Of a DNA stretch of 17,732 bases, positions 1 to 6,391 are shown in pieces (positions within the stretch are counted from its first letter, which is position 1; the number at the start of each line of letters is the position of its first letter). The DNA is from Verrucomicrobiota bacterium (GTDB lineage Bacteria > Verrucomicrobiota > Verrucomicrobiia > Opitutales > UBA953), in contig SYID01000087.1 of assembly GCA_005798925.1 (NCBI GenBank), positions 1-17,732 of the forward strand, written 5' to 3'. Position numbers and translations under genes: made by a program. Below the pieces are notes generated by a model. The model saw only the letters and a list, made by a program, of their open reading frames with translations, had not been told where the DNA came from and made no database searches.

Positions 1-14
1 CTCTTCTTGTCCCC

Positions 15-38
15 TTGCCAGCGTGCCAGCCTGCCCCC
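15..38. repeat. three 8-base tandem units upstream of tgt
   Basis: Three consecutive 8-base units, TTGCCAGC, GTGCCAGC and CTGCCCCC, end 12 bases before the tgt start codon. The same design (two TGCCA-type units, then a unit ending in a C-run) recurs at 1440-1463, beyond tgt. I see no coding or hairpin potential in it. It looks like a small dispersed intergenic repeat; any function is unknown. Confidence 0.55.
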
Positions 39-50
39 TAGTTTCGGGCC

Positions 51-1193
51 GTGTTCACCCTGCTTAAGACCGATACGGCCACGGCCGCGCGCCTCGGCGT
101 CCTGAAGACGCCCCACGGGGAGGTCCGTACGCCGGTCTTCATGCCGGTGGGCACCCAGGCCACGGTCAAAGGCCTCACGCCGCAGCAGGTCGCGGAGACG
201 GGCGCCCAGATCCTGCTCAGCAATACCTACCACCTGAACCTGCGGCCCGGCCGTGAGATCGTCCGCGCCGCAGGCGGCCTCCATAAGTTCATGCACTGGG
301 ACAAGCCGATCCTGACCGACAGCGGCGGCTTCCAGGTCTTCTCGCTCGCGAAGCTCCGCACGATCACGGACGAGGGCATCCACTTCAGTTCGCACCTCGA
401 CGGCAACAAGCTGTTCCTCGACGTGAAGGACTGCTTCGACATCCAGGACGCGCTGGGCTCGGACATCGCGATGGTGCTGGACGAATGCCCACCCTACCCT
501 TGCGACCGCGCCTCCTGCGAAGTCGCCGTGACCCGCTCCATCCGCTGGGCGAAGGAGATGCTCCGGCTGGCCAAGGACCGCGGCTTCCTGGCCTCGGGCC
601 GTCACCTCTTCTGCATCAACCAGGGCTCGGTCTACGATGACCTCCGTATCCGTTGCGCCGAAGAGCTCGGCGGACTTGATTTTCCCGGCCATGCGATCGG
701 CGGCGTCAGCGTCGGCGAACCCGAGGAGCACATGCTCCACCAGGTCGGCCTCGTCGCCCCGCTCCTGCCCAAGGACAAGCCCCGCTATGTCATGGGCGTC
801 GGCACCCCGCCCCAGCTCCTCCGCATGGTCGCGCTCGGCGCCGACATGTTCGACTGCACGATGCCCACGCGCATCGGCCGCCACGGCGGTGCGTTCACGC
901 CCGACGGCCCGATCAGCGTGAAGCACCTCCGGTACAAGGAGGACCACCGCCCGCTCGTGGAAGGCATGGACAACTACACCTGCCGCCACTTCTCCCGCGC
1001 CTACCTGCGACACCTGCATCACGCCGGCGAACAGCTCGGCGGCACCCTGCTCGCGCTGCACAACATCCACTTCCTGCAGGACCTCATGGCCCAGGCCCAC
1101 GCGCACATCGCCGCGGGCGACTTCGCCGCATGGTCCAAGGCCTGGTGCGAACGTTATGAGGCCGGCGCGAAGGACGAGATTCCCGCGGACTGA
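51..1193 (+). CDS. tgt: queuine/preQ1 tRNA-guanine transglycosylase
   Basis: Exchanges guanine-34 in the wobble position of GUN-anticodon tRNAs for preQ1, the committed step of queuosine insertion; cytosolic. The 380 residues match the usual family length. Visible motifs are DSGGFQ (D90-Q95, substrate aspartate), LDEC (C146), the GGVSVGEP loop (218-225), and MFDCTMPTR with the predicted nucleophile D268. V221 lies where bacterial preQ1-type enzymes carry valine. The C-terminal zinc site is abnormal: the family's CxCxxC is M306-D-N308-Y-T-C311, so two of three cysteines are missing, while C311 and the ligand histidine H337 (LHNIHF) remain. The substrate-binding QGG is QGS (191-193). The GTG start is chosen because an in-frame TAG lies at 39-41 and the next ATG is past the conserved N-terminus. 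There is no Shine-Dalgarno. The family assignment is certain; the state of the metal site is open. Confidence 0.95.
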   Translation: MFTLLKTDTATAARLGVLKTPHGEVRTPVFMPVGTQATVKGLTPQQVAETGAQILLSNTYHLNLRPGREIVRAAGGLHKFMHWDKPILTDSGGFQVFSLAKLRTITDEGIHFSSHLDGNKLFLDVKDCFDIQDALGSDIAMVLDECPPYPCDRASCEVAVTRSIRWAKEMLRLAKDRGFLASGRHLFCINQGSVYDDLRIRCAEELGGLDFPGHAIGGVSVGEPEEHMLHQVGLVAPLLPKDKPRYVMGVGTPPQLLRMVALGADMFDCTMPTRIGRHGGAFTPDGPISVKHLRYKEDHRPLVEGMDNYTCRHFSRAYLRHLHHAGEQLGGTLLALHNIHFLQDLMAQAHAHIAAGDFAAWSKAWCERYEAGAKDEIPAD

Positions 1194-1227
1194 GGACGAA
1201 AATCAAAGGGAGACCTGAGACCGTGAG

Positions 1228-1251
1228 GTTTGCCGGGGTGTTTGCCGGGGT
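1228..1251. repeat. 12-base tandem duplication
   Basis: Two perfect adjacent copies of GTTTGCCGGGGT, followed by a third start (GTTTG) that diverges. It lies 34 bases after the tgt stop. It may reflect replication slippage; no function is suggested. Confidence 0.7.
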
Positions 1252-1316
1252 GTTTGATCTCCCCAGCCAATCATCCGGTCTCCGGTTTCCCCTTGAGTTT
1301 GGATCCCTGCATCGAA

Positions 1317-1369
1317 GTAGGGTTGAGCGGCACGCTCAACCGCGGCTGACCAAGGGTGGTCAGCCCTAC
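1317..1369. repeat. compound palindrome, REP-like
   Basis: Two perfect 9-base stems stand side by side: GGTTGAGCG/CGCTCAACC with a 3-base loop (1321-1341), and GGCTGACCA/TGGTCAGCC with a 4-base loop (1344-1365). They are framed by the complementary ends GTAGGG (1317-1322) and CCCTAC (1364-1369). A related shortened piece, CGCGG followed by CCCTACCCAA, lies at about 1391-1421. This architecture resembles REP/BIME-type dispersed palindromes. Family membership cannot be shown from one locus. Confidence 0.65.
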
Positions 1370-1439
1370 CCAACGCACACCATGTCGTGACGCGGTCCCG
1401 ACCCTACCCAAGGCAAAGACGACAACCCCCCTAGCCCAC

Positions 1440-1463
1440 GTGCCAACGTGTCAACGTGCCCCC
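1440..1463. repeat. three 8-base tandem units, second copy
   Basis: Units GTGCCAAC, GTGTCAAC and GTGCCCCC. The layout is the same as at 15-38, with two TGCCA/TGTCA-type units and then a C-run unit. The two copies bracket the tgt gene. Confidence 0.55.
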
Positions 1464-1464
1464 T

Positions 1465-1509
1465 CGCAGCTTCGCTGCGCCCCCTCGCTTTGACCTTCGG
1501 TCAAAGCGA
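1465..1509 (-). terminator. paired hairpins at the 3' end of the IscA-type gene
   Basis: Two perfect stems: CGCAGC/GCTGCG (1465-1479) and an 11-base stem TCGCTTTGACC/GGTCAAAGCGA (1485-1509). Both have a TTC loop on + (GAA on -). The longer stem contains the last sense codons and the TGA stop (1501-1503) of the minus-strand gene. No T-run follows on either strand, so this is not a classic intrinsic terminator. It could protect the 3' end or act as a weak bidirectional terminator between the convergent genes. Confidence 0.45.
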
Positions 1510-1869
1510 AAAACTCTCCCCGCAGGAACAGCTGGCCTTGGCGTTGGGGTTGGAGAACTTGAACCCGCCGCCGATCATCTTGTCGGAATAATCCAGCTGG
1601 GTTCCACGGAGATAGAGGGCCGACTTCGGATCGACCAGGACGTCGACGCCCTCGGAGCGGACCAGGATATCGGCCGGCTTGGCCTCGCCCACGAAGCGCA
1701 TCCTGTAGGACAGGCCGTTGCAACCGCCGCCGGCGATGACCACCCGCAGGTAATTCCCTTGGGCCTCGCGCGCGGCCAAGGCCCGCACCTTCACGCCGGC
1801 CGGAGCCGTCAGGCGGATCAGGCGCTCGTCGGCGACGCGCGGTCCGGCGGCTGGTGCGGTGGTGTCCAT
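1501..1869 (-). CDS. A-type iron-sulfur cluster carrier (IscA/HesB family)
   Basis: Predicted to bind and deliver Fe-S clusters to apo-enzymes; cytosolic. The protein has 122 residues. The family's three cluster-ligand cysteines are visible: C50 in GGGCNGLSY, and C114 and C116 in the C-terminal SCSCGESF. These are the family hallmarks. About 18 N-terminal residues precede the conserved fold and are Ala/Pro-rich. No isc or suf genes flank it, so it is a stand-alone carrier. I leave the symbol blank because IscA, ErpA and SufA cannot be told apart here. The ATG has no Shine-Dalgarno. A longer reading frame across this gene in another frame is a shadow. Confidence 0.92.
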   Translation of the reverse strand: MDTTAPAAGPRVADERLIRLTAPAGVKVRALAAREAQGNYLRVVIAGGGCNGLSYRMRFVGEAKPADILVRSEGVDVLVDPKSALYLRGTQLDYSDKMIGGGFKFSNPNAKASCSCGESFSL

Positions 1870-1878
1870 CTTGCCACA

Positions 1879-1906
1879 CTGTTAAGACGACCCCGAGGGA
1901 AGACAA
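1879..1906 (-). promoter_or_regulatory. possible sigma70-type promoter for the IscA-type gene
   Basis: On the minus strand TTGTCT (1906-1901) is followed, after 16 bases, by TAACAG (1884-1879). The predicted transcription start would fall about 3 bases before the ATG at 1869, giving a nearly leaderless mRNA. The match to consensus is partial, so this is tentative. Confidence 0.25.
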
Positions 1907-1993
1907 GCCAGGCCGACGTTCGGCGGGCCGGGGGCTGAAAACAGGCTTGCCCGCCACCCTCCCCGCGGGGATAGGATGTCTTCCCGGGTTCAT

Positions 1994-2070
1994 GGTCGCG
2001 TAGCTCAGTTGGTTAGAGCGCAGCATTCACATTGCTGAAGTCACAGGTTCAAGTCCTGTCGCGACCACCA
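1994..2070 (+). tRNA. tRNA-Val (anticodon CAC)
   Basis: A complete cloverleaf of 77 bases with encoded CCA. Acceptor GGTCGCG pairs with CGCGACC (2060-2066), followed by discriminator A and CCA (2068-2070). The D-arm is GCTC/GAGC. The anticodon stem CAGCA/TGCTG encloses loop TTCACAT, anticodon CAC at 2028-2030, which reads GTG (Val). The T-arm is ACAGG/CCTGT with loop TTCAAGT. It stands alone, divergent from the IscA-type gene. A TAGGAT element at 1972-1977 could be its -10 box, but the -35 (TTGCCC, 1947-1952) is 19 bases away and weak. Confidence 0.97.
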
Positions 2071-2071
2071 C

Positions 2072-2106
2072 CCCGGGAAACCCTTCGGAGACGCCGCGAC
2101 CCCGGG
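2072..2106 (+). terminator. possible tRNA-Val terminator
   Basis: CCCGGG at 2072-2077 can pair with CCCGGG at 2101-2106, with a short inner CGG/CCG stem. A moderately T-rich tract (CTTCTATTACTTTAT) follows. The loop is large, so confidence is low. Confidence 0.3.
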
Positions 2107-2108
2107 CT

Positions 2109-2174
2109 TCTATTACTTTATAATATTATGCGGAGATTGTAATTAAGTGTTCCCAGCCGACTGTCGCTTAATTA
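2109..2174 (+). promoter_or_regulatory. AT-rich promoter-like island with inverted repeat
   Basis: A sharp AT-rich stretch in GC-rich surroundings. It contains a perfect TATAAT at 2119-2124; no good -35 is seen 16-18 bases upstream. Downstream, TAATTAAGTG (2140-2149) and CGCTTAATTA (2165-2174) form a 10-base inverted repeat with one G-T pair and a 15-base spacer. This could be an operator or a leader hairpin for the small gene at 2260. Transcription from this -10 would give a leader of about 130 bases. Confidence 0.4.
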
Positions 2175-2259
2175 TCCCTTGGCCTTTCGATGGCGACCTT
2201 CGCTCTCCCCGCCCGGACCGACCGACGCCCGCCCTCGCCCTCCTGACCCATCTCCGCCC

Positions 2260-2619
2260 ATGTCCGAGTCCCCCTCGCCCAAGCTGCCCTCCGATCTGGC
2301 CGAACTCCTGAAATTCCTCCACGAGCGCCAGCAGAAGCGCGGCAACTGCACCATGAGGGACCGCGCCGAACTCTGGCTTCGCTTCGGCGGCGACGACCTC
2401 GACATCAGCCCGCCGAACTTCCACCACGCGATCGCGCAGTGGCTCGCGAACGCCGGCCTCGTCCACAAGGACAAGACGGATGACGTCGCGGCCGTCCTCT
2501 ACTGCCTCGGGGTGACGAATTCGAACAACCTGTTCCAGAAGGTGAACCAAGGGAAGCTCGTGACCCTCGGGATCGCCAAGAGCGGTCGACGGAACGCCAA
2601 AGGCTCGCGGAAATCCTGA
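2260..2619 (+). CDS. uncharacterised 119-residue protein
   Basis: I do not recognise the family. The protein is soluble, with no signal peptide or membrane segment. Residues 10-70 look helical and include LAELLKFLHERQQKRG and FHHAIAQWLANAGLVHKDK, which would suit a small winged-helix or helical-bundle fold; that is inference only. The C-terminus is basic (KSGRRNAKGSRKS), as in nucleic-acid-binding proteins. Two cysteines (C30, C82) do not form a metal motif. The ATG at 2260 is preferred over an in-frame TTG at 2179, because the extra 27 codons are Pro/Arg-rich and resemble translated spacer. Base composition and codon use match the neighbours, so a real gene is likely. It lies 77 bases before corA on the same strand. 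Confidence 0.7.
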   Translation: MSESPSPKLPSDLAELLKFLHERQQKRGNCTMRDRAELWLRFGGDDLDISPPNFHHAIAQWLANAGLVHKDKTDDVAAVLYCLGVTNSNNLFQKVNQGKLVTLGIAKSGRRNAKGSRKS

Positions 2620-2662
2620 GGAAAAGGAAGATTCGGCGACGGGCGCGGACCCGCCGAACCCG

Positions 2663-2691
2663 TTGACATCGTCCCCCCTATGCGGATGATG
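2663..2691 (+). promoter_or_regulatory. possible corA promoter
   Basis: A perfect TTGACA at 2663-2668, then 17 bases, then ATGATG at 2686-2691, a poor -10. If used, transcription would begin about at the corA ATG (2697), i.e. leaderless. TATGCG at 2680 is too close to serve as the -10. Confidence 0.25.
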
Positions 2692-2696
2692 GAGGG

Positions 2697-3890
2697 ATGA
2701 GCCGGCACCAGCAAAGGCGTCAACAGGAGGTGGCCCGCGCCCGTTCCTTCCTCGAACGGCGCATGCACGACCTGCGCTCCCGGCTGGGCCTGAAGGCCGA
2801 CGCCCGCCCGCTGCCTGGAGAGGCCGCCTACGAGGACACCGAAATCGGCCGCGCTCCGGGCCAGTTGCCGGCCGCCTCGCCCTTCGAATCGACCGCTCCG
2901 ACCAAGTTCCGGGTCTTCTCCTACGACGAGAACAACTGCAAGGTGGAGGAGTTCTCCGACCTGGATTCCGTCGGCCGCTTCGCCGGCAAGCCCGGGATGG
3001 TCTGGATCCAGGTCCTCGGCATCACCGACCCGCAGATCGTCCACATCGTCGGCGCGTTCTTCGACATCCCGATGCTGGCCCAGGAAGACATCCTGACGGC
3101 CACCTCCCGGCCGAAGTTCGAAGAGCACGGCGACAAGCTCCTCGCCATCGCCCGCGCGGTCCGCATCGGCGTCGAGGAAGACACCCCGCGCGGCCAGCAG
3201 ATCTCCATCGTCGCCGCCCAGAACTGGGTCATCTCCTTCCATGAGAACGACGAGAAGGTCTTCGAGGCCGTCGAGAAGCGCATCGCGGACAACAAAGGCA
3301 ACATCCGCAAGTGGCACGCCGGCTACCTCGTCTACTCGCTCCTGGACACGCTGGTCGACCGCCTTCTCTACCAGACCGAGGAGATCGAGGACGCCACCAC
3401 CGAGCTCGAGGATTCCATCCTCAAGGGCACCGACGACTGGGACCTCAACGAGGTCTACCGCCTCAAGCGCATCGTGGTGCGGCTCAGCCGCCTCGCCCAG
3501 CCGCTCAAGGACATGGTCAGCGTCCTCGAACACTACGAACACCCGCTCCTGCCGACGTCCTTGGACATGTTCCTGCGCGACCTGTACGACCACGCCATCC
3601 GCGCGGCCGACCGCATCGAACATGCCCGCATGATCCTGCAGGACCTGCAGGAATATCACCACACCCAGCAGGAACGGAAGACCAACGAGGTCATCCGCGT
3701 GCTGACGGTGATGAGCTCGGTCTTCATCCCGCTGACCTTCTTGGTCGGGCTCTGGGGCATGAATTTCCACTTCATGCCGGAGATCCACACCGAGTGGGGC
3801 GAGAAATACGGCTACTTCCTGGCGCTCGGCTCCATGGGCGCCCTCGCGACCGGCATCATCCTCTGGATGAAGCGGAAGCGGTGGTTCTGA
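2697..3890 (+). CDS. corA: CorA-type magnesium/cobalt transport protein
   Basis: Forms a pentameric inner-membrane channel for Mg2+ (also Co2+ or Ni2+ in relatives). The protein has 397 residues. Residues 1-65 are a charged, Arg- and Pro-rich extension, poorly conserved in the family. The cytosolic alpha/beta domain covers about 70-230, with a long helical stalk at about 230-325. There are two C-terminal membrane helices, about 328-353 and 370-391. The signature Gly-Met-Asn is at 354-356 (LWGMNFHF), after the first helix, and the basic tail KRKRWF follows the second, as usual. The ATG at 2697 directly abuts GGAGGG, so that purine run is too close to act as a Shine-Dalgarno. A later start (GTG near codon 12 or ATG at 2763) is possible without touching the conserved domain. 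Confidence 0.93.
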   Translation: MSRHQQRRQQEVARARSFLERRMHDLRSRLGLKADARPLPGEAAYEDTEIGRAPGQLPAASPFESTAPTKFRVFSYDENNCKVEEFSDLDSVGRFAGKPGMVWIQVLGITDPQIVHIVGAFFDIPMLAQEDILTATSRPKFEEHGDKLLAIARAVRIGVEEDTPRGQQISIVAAQNWVISFHENDEKVFEAVEKRIADNKGNIRKWHAGYLVYSLLDTLVDRLLYQTEEIEDATTELEDSILKGTDDWDLNEVYRLKRIVVRLSRLAQPLKDMVSVLEHYEHPLLPTSLDMFLRDLYDHAIRAADRIEHARMILQDLQEYHHTQQERKTNEVIRVLTVMSSVFIPLTFLVGLWGMNFHFMPEIHTEWGEKYGYFLALGSMGALATGIILWMKRKRWF

Positions 3891-3908
3891 GGGCGCGTAG
3901 CGCCCTCA
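3888..3908 (+). terminator. hairpin overlapping the corA stop codon
   Basis: A perfect 9-base stem TGAGGGCGC/GCGCCCTCA with a GTA loop. The first three bases of the 5' arm are the corA TGA stop. No T-run follows. As at 1485-1509, the stop codon is inside the stem. It is possibly a 3'-end stabiliser or a factor-assisted terminator. Confidence 0.45.
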
Positions 3909-3915
3909 TGGAGGG

Positions 3916-4055
3916 CTGAATCGAGTGCTGAATCGATGACTGAGTCGATCACAGATAAGACAAGTCAGCCGAGGCCAAGGATCACGAGCCTAAGGGTTCA
4001 ATAAATCCTGCATTATCTGCCATCGACGCAGTCATCGATGCTGACCTCGATCCAG
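3916..4055. repeat. long imperfect inverted repeat between corA and priA
   Basis: The left arm (3916-3960) and the reverse complement of the right arm (4011-4055) are both 45 bases and align without gaps, with most positions identical. Shared blocks include ATCGAG, ATCGATGACTG, GTCGAT and CAGATAA. The left arm also holds three degenerate 12-base repeats, CTGAATCGAGTG, CTGAATCGATGA and CTGAGTCGATCA (3916-3951). The central 50 bases are AT-richer than their surroundings and carry no ORF. It fills the gap between convergent genes, so it could be a bidirectional terminator, but its size also suits a decayed miniature element. Confidence 0.7.
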
Positions 4056-4065
4056 TCATCTTTAC

Positions 4066-6360
4066 TTAGGCACAATCCTGCGCGTCGACGTCGAGGACGT
4101 CGATGACGTCCTCATCCCCGAGGATCCTCGCGCGCAAGGGCAGCAAGGCCGCGAGGAGCGACTTCACGCCGGCGACGAGATACCAGATGTGCACGCGGTG
4201 CTGGTCTTGGACCTTCTCGAACGGACACGGGGCCGGGCCGCGGATCTCGCAGAGCCCGGGATGCAGGCGCTCGAGTTCCTTGACCCACGCGTCGGCCACG
4301 AAGTTGACCTTCTCGGCGTTACGCCCGCGGAAGACGTGGCGGATCAGGTGCCGGTCCGGCGGGTAGCCGAACTCGGCGCGCTTCTCGAGCTCGGCGGCGG
4401 CGAAGCCGTGGAAATCGAGGCGCTTGGCGAACTGGATCGGGTCGGAGGCCGGCTGGAAGCTCTGCACGACGACCACGCCCTCGAGGTCGCCGCGGCCCGC
4501 GCGGCCGGCGACCTGGGTGAGGAGCTGGAAGGTGCGTTCGGCGGCGCGGAAGTCCGGCAGCTGCAACGAGAGATCGGCGTCGATGATGCCCACCAACGTC
4601 ACGCGCGGGAAGTCGAGGCCCTTGGCGATCATCTGCGTGCCGAGGAGCATGTCGTATCTGCCGGCGCGGAAATCCGAGAGCACCTTCCGGAAGAGGTCCT
4701 TCTTGCCCATCGTGTCGGCGTCGATGCGGGCCACGCGGGCGCGGGGGAAGAGCTGAGCGATGGTCTCCTCGACCTTCTGGGTGCCGTAGCCCTTCCAGCG
4801 GACCTTCGGGGAGCGGCAGCTCGGGCAGAGCACCGGGGCGCGCTCCTGGTGGTTGCACAGGTGGCAGCGGGCGGTGTCGTCGGTCCGGTGCAAGGTCAGC
4901 GAGACGCTGCAGCGCTTGCACTGGACGGCCTCGCCGCAGTCCGGGCAGACCAGGGAGCGTGAATGTCCGCGACGGTTCAGGAAGAGGATCGACTGCTCGC
5001 GGCGTTCGAGCCGGGCGCGGATACCGTCGGTCAGCTCACGGGAAAGGATATGCTGGCCCTTCGAGTGGAGCACCTCACGACGCATATCCACGATACGGAA
5101 GGCCGGCATCGGGCGGTCATCGACGCGCTTGGCCATCACATCGAGGGCGTAGCGGCCGGCCGTGGCGTTCTTCCAGGTCTCGAGCGAGGGCGTGGCGGAG
5201 CCCAGCACGCAGGCCGCGCCGAGGACCGACGCACGCATCACCGCGACGTCGCGGCCGTGATACATCGGCGTCTCGCCCTGCTTGAAGGAAGGCTCGTGCT
5301 CCTCGTCGACGACGATGAGGCGGAGGTCCGGGAGCGGGGCGAAGACGGCCGAACGAGCGCCGACCACCACCCTCGCCTGCCCGAGCGACATCGCCATCCA
5401 GGCGTCGAAACGCTCGCCGGCGGAAAGATGGCTGTGCCAGACGACCACCTTGGCGCCGAGGTCGGCGAGACGGGAACGGAGCCGGCCGACCGTCTGCGGG
5501 GTGAGCGCGACTTCGGGGACGAGGAAGATCGCGGAGCCCCCTTCGGCCACGACCTTGCGGATGAGCGCCACGTAGACCTCCGTCTTGCCCGAGCCCGTGA
5601 CCCCATGCAGCAGGTGCGCGCGGAAGGCCTTGGAATCGAGCGTCTGCGTGACCGAGGCCACCGCGGCGAGCTGTTCGGGATTCAGGGTGTGCCCCGCCGA
5701 GGCGACGGTCTCTCCTTCGGCATAAGGGTCATCGTAGGCCACGCGCCAGAGCACGCTGGCGTCTTCCTTGACCGCGCCGGCCTTGATCAGGGCGTCGACG
5801 GCCTGCTGGGAGACGCCGAGGCCTTCGACCATCTTCGCGCGGTCGGCCGGCTCCGTCTGGGCGGCCAGGAAATCGATGACCTGCGCCTGACGCGGGGCCT
5901 TCTTGCGGAGTTTCGCGAGCGCCTCGGCTTCGGGCGGGGCGATGAGCGTGAGCAGGCGACGCAGCACCGGGCGGACGCCCTTGCGCACCGCTGCGGGCAG
6001 GACGGTCTCCAGGACGGAATTCAAGCCGCAGCCGTAGTAGCTCGCCATCCACTCGGCCAACTTGCAGCAATCGGGCGTCATCACCGGCTGCTCATGCTCC
6101 AGCGTCATGACGCTGCGCAGGCGCGCGGCGGGCGGCGGCTCGGCCGGATACTTCCAGACGACGCCGATGCTGGTGCGGCCGCCGAGCGGGACGCGGACCA
6201 GCTGACCGACCTTCAGCACGTCCTTCAGGCCCGCCGGCACCGAATACGAGTAGGCCCGGGCCCCGCCGTCGAACGGGACCACCTCGGCGACGCCGGGTTC
6301 GATTTCTCCGAAGAGATCGGGCACAGGGGGGAGGCTCGCCGAAGCGAGGCGGGGATTCAA
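4066..6360 (-). CDS. priA: primosomal protein N' (replication restart helicase PriA)
   Basis: A 3'-5' superfamily 2 DNA helicase that recognises stalled forks and reloads DnaB. The protein has 764 residues. Domains in order: N-terminal 3'-OH-binding and winged-helix regions (about 20-220); Walker A GVTGSGKT (253-260); DEEH box (352-355); GSATPS (388-393); a zinc-binding insertion with eight cysteines in four pairs (C472/C475, C481/C484, C499/C502, C512/C515); and helicase motif VI, QVAGRAGR (616-623). All key residues are present. The start is a TTG at 6360, 31 bases after the preceding gene. A GTG at 6324 is an alternative and would place a 5-base stem with a UUCG-type loop (6335-6348) in the leader. 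No Shine-Dalgarno supports either. It is the last gene of the minus-strand cluster. Confidence 0.96.
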   Translation of the reverse strand: MNPRLASASLPPVPDLFGEIEPGVAEVVPFDGGARAYSYSVPAGLKDVLKVGQLVRVPLGGRTSIGVVWKYPAEPPPAARLRSVMTLEHEQPVMTPDCCKLAEWMASYYGCGLNSVLETVLPAAVRKGVRPVLRRLLTLIAPPEAEALAKLRKKAPRQAQVIDFLAAQTEPADRAKMVEGLGVSQQAVDALIKAGAVKEDASVLWRVAYDDPYAEGETVASAGHTLNPEQLAAVASVTQTLDSKAFRAHLLHGVTGSGKTEVYVALIRKVVAEGGSAIFLVPEVALTPQTVGRLRSRLADLGAKVVVWHSHLSAGERFDAWMAMSLGQARVVVGARSAVFAPLPDLRLIVVDEEHEPSFKQGETPMYHGRDVAVMRASVLGAACVLGSATPSLETWKNATAGRYALDVMAKRVDDRPMPAFRIVDMRREVLHSKGQHILSRELTDGIRARLERREQSILFLNRRGHSRSLVCPDCGEAVQCKRCSVSLTLHRTDDTARCHLCNHQERAPVLCPSCRSPKVRWKGYGTQKVEETIAQLFPRARVARIDADTMGKKDLFRKVLSDFRAGRYDMLLGTQMIAKGLDFPRVTLVGIIDADLSLQLPDFRAAERTFQLLTQVAGRAGRGDLEGVVVVQSFQPASDPIQFAKRLDFHGFAAAELEKRAEFGYPPDRHLIRHVFRGRNAEKVNFVADAWVKELERLHPGLCEIRGPAPCPFEKVQDQHRVHIWYLVAGVKSLLAALLPLRARILGDEDVIDVLDVDAQDCA

Positions 6361-6391
6361 GCGAGGGTTACCGACCGGACCCGAATCAGCC

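Larger units (their letters stand above)
1194..1500. other. 307-base intergenic gap rich in repeats
   Basis: This gap separates the 3' ends of convergent tgt (+) and the iron-sulfur carrier gene (-). No ORF in it resembles a protein. It holds a 12-base tandem duplication (1228-1251), a compound palindrome (1317-1369), a shortened relative of that palindrome (about 1391-1421), an 8-base tandem repeat (1440-1463) and two hairpins (1465-1479 and 1485-1509). No T-run follows any of the hairpins. It reads as a repeat-accumulating 3'-3' spacer. Confidence 0.7.

Noticed and set aside
1451..2026. A 191-codon open frame on - overlapping the IscA-type gene and the tRNA
   Set aside because: It is out of frame with the IscA protein, Arg/Gly-rich, and runs through the tRNA gene.
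2179..2259. A longer start (TTG at 2179) for the small unknown gene
   Set aside because: The extra residues are Pro/Arg/Ser-rich and read like translated spacer; the ATG at 2260 begins a normal-looking protein.
2499..3788. A 429-codon open frame on - across corA
   Set aside because: Antisense shadow of corA, rich in Asp/Val/Gly/Glu, with no domain.
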